From: Stutzerimonas xanthomarina
Lineage (GTDB): Bacteria; Pseudomonadota; Gammaproteobacteria; Pseudomonadales; Pseudomonadaceae
Assembly (NCBI RefSeq): GCF_003935375.1
Contig: NZ_RHQM01000005.1
Span: 1-64,000 of the forward strand
Reading direction: 5' to 3'
Length of the DNA stretch: 64,000 bases
In this document: positions 1 through 8,727 of the stretch, one piece after another
Numbering within the stretch: position 1 is the stretch's first letter
How the letters are laid out: every line of letters starts with the position of its first letter
Program-made: the position numbers and the translations under genes
The notes under the pieces: generated by a model
Databases searched by the model: none
The model's input: only the letters and a program-made list of their open reading frames with translations
Told to the model about the DNA's origin: nothing

Positions 1-31
1 ATGGTGTCCACCAAAAATAGGTGGACACCAT
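1..31. repeat. perfect 12-bp inverted repeat at window edge
   Basis: ATGGTGTCCACC (1-12) and GGTGGACACCAT (20-31) are exact reverse complements separated by AAAAATA. There is no T-run after it on the plus strand, so it is not a good plus-strand terminator. It may be a terminator for a leftward gene outside the window, or the end of a mobile element; the sequence to the left is needed to decide. From 32 to 380 I see no gene, only the DnaA-box-like sites listed next. Confidence 0.6.
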
Positions 32-137
32 GCCGTTATCTGGAAGAAGCGGGGAGACGGGTTCGGCGGACGGTTACGTTCGAACGCCCTGTGTCGTCGT
101 CAGTCAAAGTGCTTGTAAAGGCATTGACAATCCGCGG

Positions 138-339
138 TTATGCACATTCGGAATAGATCGCGGCGTGTCCTACAGCCATGTTTCAATACAATTTCAGCAT
201 GATCGTAACCTATTGATTCTTAAGGGCTTAAGCGGCTGGATAAAAAAACACCGATCTGTTGGGCGGCCCCGTAAACAGGGCCTTAGCGGCAACCATCCAT
301 AAACTGTTCACAAGGTTATCCACAGCTTCGGTGGATAAC
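138..339. promoter_or_regulatory. cluster of DnaA-box-like sites
   Basis: TTATGCACA lies at 138-146 and TTATCCACA at 316-324; both fit the bacterial DnaA-box consensus TTATNCACA. A facing near-copy (TTATCCACC on the minus strand, 330-338) makes GTTATCCAC-7 nt-GTGGATAAC a 9-bp perfect inverted repeat (315-339). An A-rich stretch lies near 240-250. No dnaA, dnaN or rpmH is nearby, so this is not the usual Pseudomonas oriC. A DnaA-responsive promoter or DnaA-binding site for the next gene is an inference. Confidence 0.35.
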
Positions 340-380
340 ATTCACGAGGTCAGGGATGACGCAGGCTGGAGGCAACCCAG

Positions 381-830
381 ATGAAGGCTCCCTGGAATTT
401 CATCCGATATTTTCCGCTCGCGCAGCGTCTGATCAAACGCGGAAAGATCCCCGCGTTACTCTTTGCGGTGGCTCGCAAATCCTCTTCGAAAAGAGGGCTG
501 TTCAAAGGATTGCGAGAAGATCTGGCACTTTTACAGGCGCTTTGCGTAGCTTGGTGGCGTGGCGAGTACCGGGCCATCAGTCCTAATGCATTGATAGCTG
601 TGGTGGCCGGCTTGCTCTACTTCCTGTCGCCAATCGACGCCATCCCGGATTGGCTGCCTGGTCTTGGGTTCGTCGACGATCTGGCTGTGCTGGGCTGGGT
701 AATGCGCAAGTGGTCTGGTGAGTTGGAGGCGTTCAAGGTCTGGAGGCAGGCCCAGACTGCGGATCGGCAGACATCGCTTCAACGCTTGCCTGCGTTGGAC
801 GAACCGAAGGCCGGCGGCCAGCCGAGCTGA
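381..830 (+). CDS. YkvA/DUF1232 family small membrane protein
   Basis: The 149-residue protein has the DUF1232 (YkvA) core: a hydrophobic helix at about residues 70-90 followed by the family signature SPIDAIPDWLPGLGFVDD, and then a second apolar stretch. The N-terminus is basic. The molecular function of this family is unknown; it is thought to be membrane-associated. The ATG at 381 is preceded by GGAGG at a normal distance, which supports this start over nearby alternatives. The upstream region carries DnaA-box-like sites. The gene stands alone, with 157 bp before the next operon. Confidence 0.85.
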   Translation: MKAPWNFIRYFPLAQRLIKRGKIPALLFAVARKSSSKRGLFKGLREDLALLQALCVAWWRGEYRAISPNALIAVVAGLLYFLSPIDAIPDWLPGLGFVDDLAVLGWVMRKWSGELEAFKVWRQAQTADRQTSLQRLPALDEPKAGGQPS

Positions 831-987
831 TAGCAGCGGCGTGTGTAGCCGCCGTTTGTCGGTGCCGGATGAGCATTTGCGGTCTCTATCCCGATTCACT
901 AACGCATGCGGCAGGTTGGTAGCTTCAAGGAGCGGCAAGGGCTGTTAAGATTCCGCATCTGATCGAAGACGCCTGGGGAAAATACGG

Positions 988-1317
988 ATGAATGTACAGG
1001 TCATCATGCGTGACGGCTCGCCGGAATACGCCGTACTGCCGTGGGACGAGTACCAGGCGCTTTTGAATGCGGTCGGTGTCAAATCGGCCGTTGCCACTGA
1101 TGTCGCACCCCGTGGCGCTCAGTCACGTCCGTCCCTGGTCGAGCTGAGCGCTCTGCGTGAGGCCAAGGGGCTTTCACAAGAGGCGTTGGCGCGCGCTGTG
1201 GGCATCAGTCCAGCCTACCTGGGGCTGATCGAGGCGGGAGAGCGCGAACCCGATGCTGCGATTCGTCGAGCATTGGCACGTGCGTTGGAAATTGCCGGCT
1301 GGGAGGGCGACGCTTGA
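988..1317 (+). CDS. HTH (Xre/Cro-type) transcriptional regulator
   Basis: A 109-residue protein. The N-terminal ~30 residues (MNVQVIMRDGSPEYAVLPWDEY) resemble the lead segment of Xre-type antitoxins that pair with HigB/RelE-like toxins. The C-terminal half is a clear helix-turn-helix: LREAKGLSQEALARAVGIS, then PAYLGLIEAGEREP. A GGGGA ribosome site precedes the ATG. It is the first gene of a three-gene run (988-2149) with overlapping ends. No recognisable toxin ORF adjoins it, so it is more safely called a regulator than an antitoxin. Confidence 0.8.
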   Translation: MNVQVIMRDGSPEYAVLPWDEYQALLNAVGVKSAVATDVAPRGAQSRPSLVELSALREAKGLSQEALARAVGISPAYLGLIEAGEREPDAAIRRALARALEIAGWEGDA

Positions 1318-1682
1318 CGTCAGTATCCATCAGCCGGCACCACTGGCAGGCGCTGCTTGCCGAACTGGATGCCGCTCGCAGGCAGAGACATCTGGTGACC
1401 TACCGTGCGCTGGTCGAGCGGCTCCAGTTGCCCACACCCGCCATGCGAACCCTTACCGCCGCGCTGGAGCACCTCGCTGCGCTGGACGCCCGCTCGGAGC
1501 GCCCGTTGCGCAGCGCACTGGTCATCAGTCAGGGTGCTAGTCGTTTGCCCCGCACGGGCTTTTTCGAGTGTGCTGCGCGGTTGGGACGCTTCTCGGGGCC
1601 GGCGGACGGTGCCGCCGCTGCATCCTGGCATGCGGGAGAAGTGGCGCGCGTTTTCGAGTTCGTTTATTCGGAGGAACTCTGA
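1314..1682 (+). CDS. conserved hypothetical protein
   Basis: A 122-residue soluble protein I cannot assign to a named family. It starts at TTG 1314, overlapping the stop of the HTH gene by 4 nt, with GGAGGG upstream; this indicates translational coupling. The N-terminal ~55 residues are helical (HHWQALLAELDAARRQRHLVTY) and look like a short winged-helix or DNA-binding fold. The middle has ALVISQGASRLPRTGFFECA, and the C-terminus is WHAGEVARVFEFVYSEEL. Its coupling with the regulator suggests a shared role, which is inference. Confidence 0.7.
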   Translation: MTSVSISRHHWQALLAELDAARRQRHLVTYRALVERLQLPTPAMRTLTAALEHLAALDARSERPLRSALVISQGASRLPRTGFFECAARLGRFSGPADGAAAASWHAGEVARVFEFVYSEEL

Positions 1683-2149
1683 TGCTGGGCAGGCTGCGTG
1701 CAAGGCTCGGTTATTTAACTGCCCGCAAATTGATGACGTCGCACTACGCGGTTCAGCAGCCGAAGATCTGGCGTTGGATGGAAGGGCAATTCGCGCGGAT
1801 GGCGGCGCTGGGCGACGTGTCGGCGCAGAGTTTCTACGGTCATATCCTGTATTTCCGCGGGCGCGGCTATGGTGCCAAGCTGGAAGGCGTTCGCCTTCTA
1901 AGGCTGGCGGCCAAGGCGGGAGATGTGAAAGCGGCATATCAGATGGGCGTCATCAGCCTCAGCGAAGATGCCTCCCACGGCCCGGATGGCAGTGAGGCGG
2001 CGCGCTGGTGGTCCCAAGCGGCCGAGGCAGGGCATCCACTGGCGGCGGTTCGCCTCGAGCAACTGTATCGTGCCGGCGGCCACGGCCTGGCCGCAGACCC
2101 CCAGCAGGCAGATCGTTACAAGGCGAAGGCGGAGCAACTGGGGTTGTAG
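1682..2149 (+). CDS. Sel1/TPR-like repeat protein
   Basis: A 155-residue protein with Sel1-type alpha-alpha repeats: GVRLLRLAAKAGDVKAAYQM, then EAARWWSQAAEAGHPLAAVR and a third partial unit, AADPQQADRYKAKAEQLGL. Such repeats are protein-protein scaffolds. No signal peptide is evident, so a cytoplasmic location is likely. The start ATG at 1682 shares one base with the preceding stop (TGATG) and has GGAGG in front. The last 34 nt overlap, in antisense, the end of the convergent EAL-GGDEF gene. Confidence 0.85.
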   Translation: MLGRLRARLGYLTARKLMTSHYAVQQPKIWRWMEGQFARMAALGDVSAQSFYGHILYFRGRGYGAKLEGVRLLRLAAKAGDVKAAYQMGVISLSEDASHGPDGSEAARWWSQAAEAGHPLAAVRLEQLYRAGGHGLAADPQQADRYKAKAEQLGL

Positions 2150-3912
2150 GCATCCTGCGTTGGCTGCCCTGCATCGATCAGGTGGAAGCTCGGGCCGTTC
2201 ACCTGTTTGGCAAAGCGCTTGGCCTCCGAAGCAAGGGCGGCGAGCCTGCCTGCATCCAGGCGGTCAGTGTGCTCCGGGCGCACGCTGACGATCCCGATCG
2301 AGAGTGACAGCAGGGCATAGCGCTGTTTACGCCCGTCACGGCTGGTGGAAATAAAGCAGCCGGCCGCGAAGTGTTCTGGCTGGTAGAAGGCGCTGCTGCG
2401 AAGCGCGAAGGTGCTGTGCAAGTCGGCAATGCGCTGCTCCCAGTCGTGACCGCTTAGCACCAGCATGAAATCATCCCCGCCAATATGGCCGACGAAATCC
2501 ATCTGTGGGTCGACCCGGTCGTTCAGACATTGGGCCAGGCACAGCAGCACTTCATCGCCTTTGGCGTAGCCATACAGATCGTTGAAAGGTTTGAAGTTGT
2601 CGATGTCGACGTAACAGACCATCGCCCTACGTCGCTGTAGCAGCAGGCGGGTCAGGCACTGCTGGATAGGTACGTTGCCCGGCAACAGTGTCAGGGGATT
2701 GGCGTGGCGCGCCTGCTGAATCTTCAGTTCGGTTATCAACCTCAGAACATCGATGACGCGGCCCAGACCGAGGTATTGACCTGCCTGTGTAATGACGAAG
2801 TCTTCCTCGATTCTTTGGCGCGCCCGGCTGGTGAGCAAGCGGCTGACCTGTTGCAACGACTGGTCGAGCTCGACGGCGAGGAAATCCGTGCTCATCAGGC
2901 GGCTAAGCGGTTTGCGTGCCAGCAGATCGGTGGCGTAGGGCTTGAGCAGCGCGTCGGAAATGAGATTACGGTGAAGTATGCCGACCGGCCTGGCGTCAAC
3001 GTCCAAAACTGCGATCGAGTTCAGGGCCGGCTGCAGTCGAAACGCCTCGAGCATTTCAGCGACCGGACGTTCTGCGGCCATGGCGGGTTGTCTGATAAGC
3101 AGTCCGGACAGGTTGCCGGACTCCTCGCCCAGGACCGCCTGCTGGGCCTCCGGGGGTGGCAGGATCTCGTCGATGTCCTGGGCAGGCAACTCCAGCGGAC
3201 GTCCAAGCAGATAGCCCTGCACCAGATCGATACCCATGCCGGCCAGCACCGCCAGTTCCTCGTGCAGTTCGATACCTTCGGCGATGACGTGGGCACGCGA
3301 TGCGCGGGCGATCTTCAGGATGGATTCTACGAACTCGCGCTTCACGGGGTCGAGATGGATGCCGTCGATGAAATAGCGGTCGATCTTCACATAGTCCGGT
3401 CGCAGCTCGGACCACAGGCGCAAACTCGAATATCCGGCACCAAGGTCGTCGAGCGCTATGCTGAAGCCCATCGAGCGATAGTGATGAAGCGCCTTGTCCA
3501 GCAGCTCGAGATCGTCGGCCGGTGCCTGCTCGGTCAGCTCGATGACCACGTTGTCCGCGGAAATGCCATAGGTGTGCAGCAGCTCGAGCGTGCGCCCGGG
3601 CTTGTGGGTCGCGTCAAGTAGCGTTTCCGGTGAGGCGTTGAGAAAGAGCTTGCCGCGTAGCGCCCCCTGGCTGTAACGCCGGCACGCTGTTTCGCGGCAG
3701 GTCATCTCCAGTTCGTTAAGCCGGCCGGCGTGGCGTGCTGTGGCGAGCAAATTGATCGGGGAGTGCAGCGGGCCGTTGGATGGTCCACGGCTGAGTGCTT
3801 CATAACCGAGAATGCGTCGCTCCGAAAGCGAGACGATGGGTTGAAACAGGGTGGTGATGTCGCCGTGAGCAAGGATATGTCCCAGCGTGCTCAACTGCTC
3901 GGTGACTGTCAT
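2116..3912 (-). CDS. EAL-CBS-GGDEF c-di-GMP signalling protein
   Basis: A 598-residue protein in three parts. An EAL phosphodiesterase domain (~15-250) carries YEALSRG, NVVIELTE, DDLGAGYSSL and AEGIE, so the metal and catalytic positions look intact. A CBS pair (~270-395) probably senses an adenine nucleotide. A C-terminal GGDEF domain (~415-580) has HIGGDDF, which could be active or act as a GTP sensor. The inhibitory RxxD is replaced by PQMD, so product inhibition is unlikely. There is no membrane segment. The order EAL-CBS-GGDEF beside prc matches, from memory, P. aeruginosa PA3258/PA3257. A terminator separates it from prc upstream, so it is probably transcribed on its own. Confidence 0.93.
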   Translation of the reverse strand: MTVTEQLSTLGHILAHGDITTLFQPIVSLSERRILGYEALSRGPSNGPLHSPINLLATARHAGRLNELEMTCRETACRRYSQGALRGKLFLNASPETLLDATHKPGRTLELLHTYGISADNVVIELTEQAPADDLELLDKALHHYRSMGFSIALDDLGAGYSSLRLWSELRPDYVKIDRYFIDGIHLDPVKREFVESILKIARASRAHVIAEGIELHEELAVLAGMGIDLVQGYLLGRPLELPAQDIDEILPPPEAQQAVLGEESGNLSGLLIRQPAMAAERPVAEMLEAFRLQPALNSIAVLDVDARPVGILHRNLISDALLKPYATDLLARKPLSRLMSTDFLAVELDQSLQQVSRLLTSRARQRIEEDFVITQAGQYLGLGRVIDVLRLITELKIQQARHANPLTLLPGNVPIQQCLTRLLLQRRRAMVCYVDIDNFKPFNDLYGYAKGDEVLLCLAQCLNDRVDPQMDFVGHIGGDDFMLVLSGHDWEQRIADLHSTFALRSSAFYQPEHFAAGCFISTSRDGRKQRYALLSLSIGIVSVRPEHTDRLDAGRLAALASEAKRFAKQVNGPSFHLIDAGQPTQDAYNPSCSAFAL

Positions 3913-3930
3913 GGAGGTCTCTGGGTGTGA

Positions 3931-3957
3931 AAAGAAAAGGGCCGCAGCGCGGCCCTT
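3931..3957 (-). terminator. Rho-independent terminator of prc
   Basis: Read on the minus strand this is GGGCCGC-short loop-GCGGCCC followed by TTTTCTTTTC. It lies 55 nt downstream of the prc stop and just upstream of the EAL-CBS-GGDEF gene. Confidence 0.8.
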
Positions 3958-4011
3958 TCATTTCACGATGTCGTGATGTCAATTTGATGACATCGCGGCG
4001 TTCCACTCGAT

Positions 4012-6096
4012 TCAGTGCTTGGCCATCGCCGAGCTGAGACCGAGGTAATCGAGCAGAATGCGCCCGCTCTCGGAGAGGTAGGCATCATCCTCCGGCTTTG
4101 GTTTGTCCGCTTCCGCGTGAGGCGTGTTTTCGTCTTCCCTCTCCAGCTTTGCCAGTGGCTCCTCACCTTTGGCCAGGCGCAATGCATTCTCCAAGGCCAG
4201 CTGACGCTTCTCGATATCGGCCTGTTGTGCACGCCGCTTTTCTTCATTGAGGCTGACGGTGGTTTCGTGCATCAGCTCCTGGGCAAGCGCCAGACGATCG
4301 CGGGTGAAGACGAAGTCCGGGTTCTCGCCGGTGCGTGCTTCGTGGCGTGCCTTCAGCTCGGCGAGGAACGGCTTGAACGGGTTCATGTCCGGATTGATCG
4401 CCGCGCGGATGCTGTCCCAAGGCAGCGCTTCGGGCAGCGCACTCTCACCGATTTCCTTGGTGTCGACATCGGCAGGGTAGCTGATGTCGGGAATCACACC
4501 CTGATGTTGAGTGCTCTGTCCTGATACGCGGTAAAACTTGGCCAGGGTCAGTTTCAGCTCACCATGGTTGAGTGGCTGGATCGTCTGCACGGTGCCCTTG
4601 CCGAAGGTCTGGCCACCGAGGATTAAGGCCCGGTGGTAGTCCTGCATCGCGCCGGCGAAGATCTCCGAGGCCGATGCCGAAAGACGGTTGACGAGGACGG
4701 CCAGCGGCCCCTTGTACAGCGCGCCGGTCTGTTCATCGGCAAGCACGTCTACGCGGCCATCGCTGTTGCGTACCAGCACAGTCGGACCCTGATCAATGAA
4801 TAGGCCGGTGAGCTCGGTGGCCTCTTGCAGTGAGCCGCCGCCGTTGTTGCGCAGGTCGATGACCACGCCGTCGACTTTCTCTGCTTCCAGTTCGGAGAGC
4901 AGCTTTTTGACGTCACGCGTGGTGCTCTTGTAGTTCTGGTCCCCGGCGCGCAGTGCCTTGAAGTCCAGGTAGAACGCCGGAATCTCGATCACACCGAGCT
5001 TGAAGTTCTGCCCCTGGTGTTCCAAGTTCAGCACCGACTTCTTCGCTGCCTGCTCCTCGAGCTTCACCGCTTCGCGGGTAATGGCGACGACCTTGCTGCT
5101 CTGGTCATTCGGCGCGTTGCTCGCCGGGATGACTTCCAGGCGCACGACGGAACCCTTCGGGCCGCGGATGAGCTTGACCACCTCATCCAGACGCCAGCCG
5201 ATGACGTCGACCATCTCATCGTTGGCCTGGCCGACGCCGACAATCTTGTCCGCTGGCGCCAGCTGCTTGCTCTTCTCCGCCGGGCCGGCCGGCACCAGGC
5301 GTACGATCTTCACATGCTCGTTGTCACTCTGCAGCACCGCGCCGATGCCCTCGAGCGACAGGCTCATGTTGATGTCGAAATTCTCCGCGCTGTCCGGCGA
5401 CAGGTATTGGGTGTGCGGATCGTAGGTCTGCGCGAAGGCGTTGATGTAGGTCTGGAAAACGTCCTCGCCACGGGTCTGGTTCAGGCGCGATAGCTGGTTC
5501 TTGTAGCGTTTGGTCAGCAGTTCCTCAATGGCCTTCGGCTCCTTGCCGGCGATCTTCAGACGCAATACCTCGTCCTTTACCCGTTTGCGCCACAGGTCAT
5601 CCAGCTCTGCGGTGTCCTTGGCCCAGGCGGCCTTCTCACGGTCGACCAGCAGCTCCTCGTCGACGCTGAAGTCGAAGCTGTCGACGCCCTTGTCGAGCAG
5701 GCTCAGGGCGTAGTTCAACCGGTTCTGCAGGCGCTCGAGATGACGGGTGTAGATGATGAAGCCGGGCTCGAGATTGCCGCCCTTGAGGAAGTCATCGAAC
5801 TGGTTGCGCCACTTGCCGAACTCTTCGAGATCAGATGCCAGGAAATAGCTGCGCGAGGGATCGAGCATCTGGATGTAGCTGTCGAAGATCTTTGCCGAAC
5901 GCGCGTCGTTCAGCGGCGGCTTGTTGTAGTGATGGCGCTTGAGCAGTTCGACGACGTTCAGGCTGGCGATGACCTGTTCACGATCGGGTTGCAGGTAGTC
6001 CCAGTTCTCTGGCGTGCTGACGGCTTTGGCCATCGCCAGGGAAGCGTGAAGGCCGAACAGAACGGCGAGAACGGTGCAGGTCAGCGTACGTTTCAT
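4012..6096 (-). CDS. prc: periplasmic tail-specific protease Prc (AlgO-type)
   Basis: A 694-residue S41 peptidase that degrades periplasmic proteins from the C-terminus. In P. aeruginosa the homologue AlgO/Prc degrades truncated MucA and so affects AlgU and alginate. The start at 6096 gives a signal peptide (MKRTLTCTVLAVLFGLHASLAMA); the reading frame is open further upstream, but those starts bury it. A PDZ domain lies at about 245-330. The Ser/Lys dyad is clear: Ser475 in SASASEIF and Lys500 in FGKGTVQ, 25 residues apart as in E. coli Prc. The C-terminal DUF3340 region is present, so the length is normal. It ends in a strong terminator. Confidence 0.96.
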   Translation of the reverse strand: MKRTLTCTVLAVLFGLHASLAMAKAVSTPENWDYLQPDREQVIASLNVVELLKRHHYNKPPLNDARSAKIFDSYIQMLDPSRSYFLASDLEEFGKWRNQFDDFLKGGNLEPGFIIYTRHLERLQNRLNYALSLLDKGVDSFDFSVDEELLVDREKAAWAKDTAELDDLWRKRVKDEVLRLKIAGKEPKAIEELLTKRYKNQLSRLNQTRGEDVFQTYINAFAQTYDPHTQYLSPDSAENFDINMSLSLEGIGAVLQSDNEHVKIVRLVPAGPAEKSKQLAPADKIVGVGQANDEMVDVIGWRLDEVVKLIRGPKGSVVRLEVIPASNAPNDQSSKVVAITREAVKLEEQAAKKSVLNLEHQGQNFKLGVIEIPAFYLDFKALRAGDQNYKSTTRDVKKLLSELEAEKVDGVVIDLRNNGGGSLQEATELTGLFIDQGPTVLVRNSDGRVDVLADEQTGALYKGPLAVLVNRLSASASEIFAGAMQDYHRALILGGQTFGKGTVQTIQPLNHGELKLTLAKFYRVSGQSTQHQGVIPDISYPADVDTKEIGESALPEALPWDSIRAAINPDMNPFKPFLAELKARHEARTGENPDFVFTRDRLALAQELMHETTVSLNEEKRRAQQADIEKRQLALENALRLAKGEEPLAKLEREDENTPHAEADKPKPEDDAYLSESGRILLDYLGLSSAMAKH

Positions 6097-6270
6097 GGCT
6101 TGGGGGCGACGTAAGGCTAGGGAATAACGCATATTAGGCCATCTAAAGTAGGCGCCGGTTCGTTTTTCCGTCCGGCGGTGGAAAGCACAAGCCCGATGGT
6201 TGAGGTGGTCAAAGAAGGCCAGCGAGCGATCAGTTGGGTGGGCATAGATAGGAACCACTATGGAGGCAGC

Positions 6271-7233
6271 ATGAAGGCATTGCAAGGTATCGAGGGGCAT
6301 CTGGAGTGGGCCGAGCGACCGGCTCCGGCGTGCGGCGATGGCGAAATCCGTATCCGTGTGGCTGCTGCCGGGCTGAACCGTGCGGACCTGCTGCAGCGAG
6401 GCGGACACTATCCGCCGCCGGCAGGTGTCACCGACATCCTGGGGCTGGAATGCGCAGGGGTGGTCGCCGAGGTCAGTGGGCGCAGCCGCTGGAAGGTGGG
6501 TGATCGCGTGTGCACGCTGTTGGCTGGTGGCGGCATGGCCGAGGAGGTGGTGGTCGATGCCCGTCATGCGCTGCCGGTTCCCGAGGGCATGTCGCTGCAT
6601 GAAGCTGCGGTGATCCCGGAGGTATATGCCACTGCCTGGCTCAATCTCTATCGTCTGGGCGCTTTACTGGCCGGAGACAAGGTGCTGCTGCACGCTGGTG
6701 CCAGTGGTGTTGGCTCGGCGGCGATCCAGTTGTGCAAGGCTTTCGGCAATCCCTGCTGGGTCAGTGTCGGCTCGGCCGAGCGGCTGGCCTACTGTGAGTC
6801 GCTCGGTGCTCAGGGTGGTGTGCTGCGTGGTGACTCGCTCGAAGCGCTACGCGATTTTGGTCCGTTCGACATGATCCTCGACCCGGTCGGTGCCAAGTAC
6901 GCCGCATTGAATATGCAGCTGCTGGCGATGGATGGGCGTTGGGTGATGATCGGCTTGATGGGGGGACGCAAGGCCGAGATGGATCTGGCTGGTTTGCTGG
7001 CCAAACGCATCCAGTTGATCGGCTCGACCCTGCGCAGCCGCGACGCCGATTACAAGGCCGGGCTGCTGGCGGAAATGGAAGAGAAGGTCTGGCCGCTGTT
7101 CACCCAGGGCAAGCTTTCGCCGCGTCTGGAGCGAACCTTTGCCATCGGTGATGTGGAGGCTGCATTCGAAACGCTGGCCAGCAACACCGTGTCCGGCAAG
7201 GTGGCCCTGGTGATCGATAGCGCGCTTTCCTGA
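6271..7233 (+). CDS. NAD(P)H quinone oxidoreductase, PIG3/QOR-like MDR family
   Basis: A 320-residue zinc-free medium-chain dehydrogenase. The N-terminal GroES-like fold has NRADLLQRGGHYPPPAG, the hallmark of PIG3-type quinone reductases, and the Rossmann part carries HAGASGVGSAAIQL for NADPH. The zinc ligands of alcohol dehydrogenases are absent. It probably reduces quinones or other enones in the cytosol. The ATG at 6271 has GGAGG just upstream; an earlier in-frame start at 6178 would add 31 unconserved residues. It is divergent from prc. A GC-rich hairpin (7289-7314) lies in the 91-nt convergent gap to the aminopeptidase gene. Confidence 0.92.
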   Translation: MKALQGIEGHLEWAERPAPACGDGEIRIRVAAAGLNRADLLQRGGHYPPPAGVTDILGLECAGVVAEVSGRSRWKVGDRVCTLLAGGGMAEEVVVDARHALPVPEGMSLHEAAVIPEVYATAWLNLYRLGALLAGDKVLLHAGASGVGSAAIQLCKAFGNPCWVSVGSAERLAYCESLGAQGGVLRGDSLEALRDFGPFDMILDPVGAKYAALNMQLLAMDGRWVMIGLMGGRKAEMDLAGLLAKRIQLIGSTLRSRDADYKAGLLAEMEEKVWPLFTQGKLSPRLERTFAIGDVEAAFETLASNTVSGKVALVIDSALS

Positions 7234-7324
7234 TCGCATCGTCCTTGATGTAGACGGAGCCAGATTTCGCTTTGCCTTGACGGATCGAGCAGGTTTGCAG
7301 TGCTGCAGACCTGCCCGGTGTGGC

Positions 7325-8614
7325 TCAAGGCAGCTGGCTGCTGGCGTAGAAGGCGGTCAGCACCTTGACCAGATGCGCCAGATCCTGGCTGCCCGCTAGC
7401 TCTCGGATCGAGTGCATGGCGAAGGTAGGCAGGCCAATGTCGACGGTACGCACACCCAGCTGGCTGGCCGTGATCGGGCCGATCGTGGAGCCGCAGCCCA
7501 TGTCGCTACGGGTGACGAAACTCTGCACCGGTACTTCGTTCTCCACACAAAGATGACGGAAGAACCCGGCGGTTTCGCTGCTTGTGGCGTAGCGCTGGTT
7601 GTTGTTCACCTTGATCACCGGGCCAGCGTTGAGCTTAGGCCCGTGGTTGCCGTCGTGCTTGTCGGCGTAGTTCGGGTGCACCGCGTGGGCATTGTCGGCG
7701 GAAATCAGCAGGGAATGGCTGATGGCGCGCTGAAAGTCGTCCTCATCCGGCAGCACGCGACGCAAGACCTGCTCCAGGAACGGGCCATCCGCGCCGCACA
7801 GCGAGGTCGAGCCGACTTCCTCGTGATCGGTGCAGACCAGCACGCAGGTGTGCTCGGGTTCGGCGTTCAGCAAGGCCTGCAAGCCCGCAAAGCACGAAAG
7901 CAGATTGTCCAGGCGGGCGCCGGCGATGAAGTCACCGTGCAAGCCGATGACCGCCGCGCTCTGGGTGTCGTAGAAGCTCAGTTCAAAGTCCAGTACGACG
8001 TCGGCGACCAGGCCATGTTCACGGCCGAGCTGATCGGCGAGCAGTGCGCGGAAGTCTGGGCTTTCCTGGCTGGCGATCTGGGCCAGAATCGGCGGTAACT
8101 CGTTCTGCGCGTTGATGGCCCAGCCCTGATTGGCTTCCCGATTGAGGTGAATCGCCAGGTTCGGAATCGTCGCGATCGGCACCTTGAAGTCGATCAGCTG
8201 GCTTTCGATGCGGCCATCACGGCTGTAGGTGACACGGCCGGCCAGCGACAGATCGCGGTCGAACCAAGGAGCGAGCAGGGCGCCGCCATACACCTCGACA
8301 CCCAGCTGCCAGAAGCCCTGGCGCTGCAGCTCCGGCTGTGGCTTGACCCGCAGGCACGGGCTGTCGGTATGGGCGCCAACCAAGCGCAGGCCGTGTTCGA
8401 CGAGCGCTTTGCTGCCCAGCTGGAAGGCGATGATGGCCGAGTCGTTGCGGGTGACGTAATAACGCCCGCCCGCCTCGGTATGCCAGACCTCGCGCTCGTC
8501 CAGCGCACGGTAGCCGGCGGCCTGTAGCGCCTGGGCGAGATTCTGGGTGGCATGGAACGGGGTAGGGGATGCCTGCAGATATTCGATCAGGCCTTGGTTG
8601 AGAGCTTTGCGCAT
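7325..8614 (-). CDS. apeB: M18 family aminopeptidase
   Basis: A 429-residue cytosolic zinc aminopeptidase of the aspartyl aminopeptidase (M18) family, close to the usual length. Metal-binding motifs are visible: [13 protein letters not shown] near the N-terminus, [11 protein letters not shown] in the middle, and [12 protein letters not shown]. The C-terminal GCGSTIGPI and [14 protein letters not shown] are also family features. It removes N-terminal residues, often acidic ones, from peptides. It lies downstream of rluA on the same strand with a 113-nt gap. Confidence 0.95.
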   Translation of the reverse strand: MRKALNQGLIEYLQASPTPFHATQNLAQALQAAGYRALDEREVWHTEAGGRYYVTRNDSAIIAFQLGSKALVEHGLRLVGAHTDSPCLRVKPQPELQRQGFWQLGVEVYGGALLAPWFDRDLSLAGRVTYSRDGRIESQLIDFKVPIATIPNLAIHLNREANQGWAINAQNELPPILAQIASQESPDFRALLADQLGREHGLVADVVLDFELSFYDTQSAAVIGLHGDFIAGARLDNLLSCFAGLQALLNAEPEHTCVLVCTDHEEVGSTSLCGADGPFLEQVLRRVLPDEDDFQRAISHSLLISADNAHAVHPNYADKHDGNHGPKLNAGPVIKVNNNQRYATSSETAGFFRHLCVENEVPVQSFVTRSDMGCGSTIGPITASQLGVRTVDIGLPTFAMHSIRELAGSQDLAHLVKVLTAFYASSQLP

Positions 8615-8727
8615 TTCGGACTCCGGACTGCAAGGTCACGAAGTCTATAGCATTCGACACCTGGTAATAAGCGCACCGGCACCGCCTGCATTTAGTAAGT
8701 GCACGCGATGGCACGTGCTTGTCGTCA

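Noticed and set aside
1314..1682. Toxin partner of the HTH protein
   Set aside because: The second gene has none of the RelE/HigB-type motifs I can recognise, and the order and size do not settle it.
2704..3621. 305-codon plus-strand open frame across the EAL-GGDEF gene
   Set aside because: It is the antisense of a convincing three-domain protein, has no ribosome site, and resembles no family.
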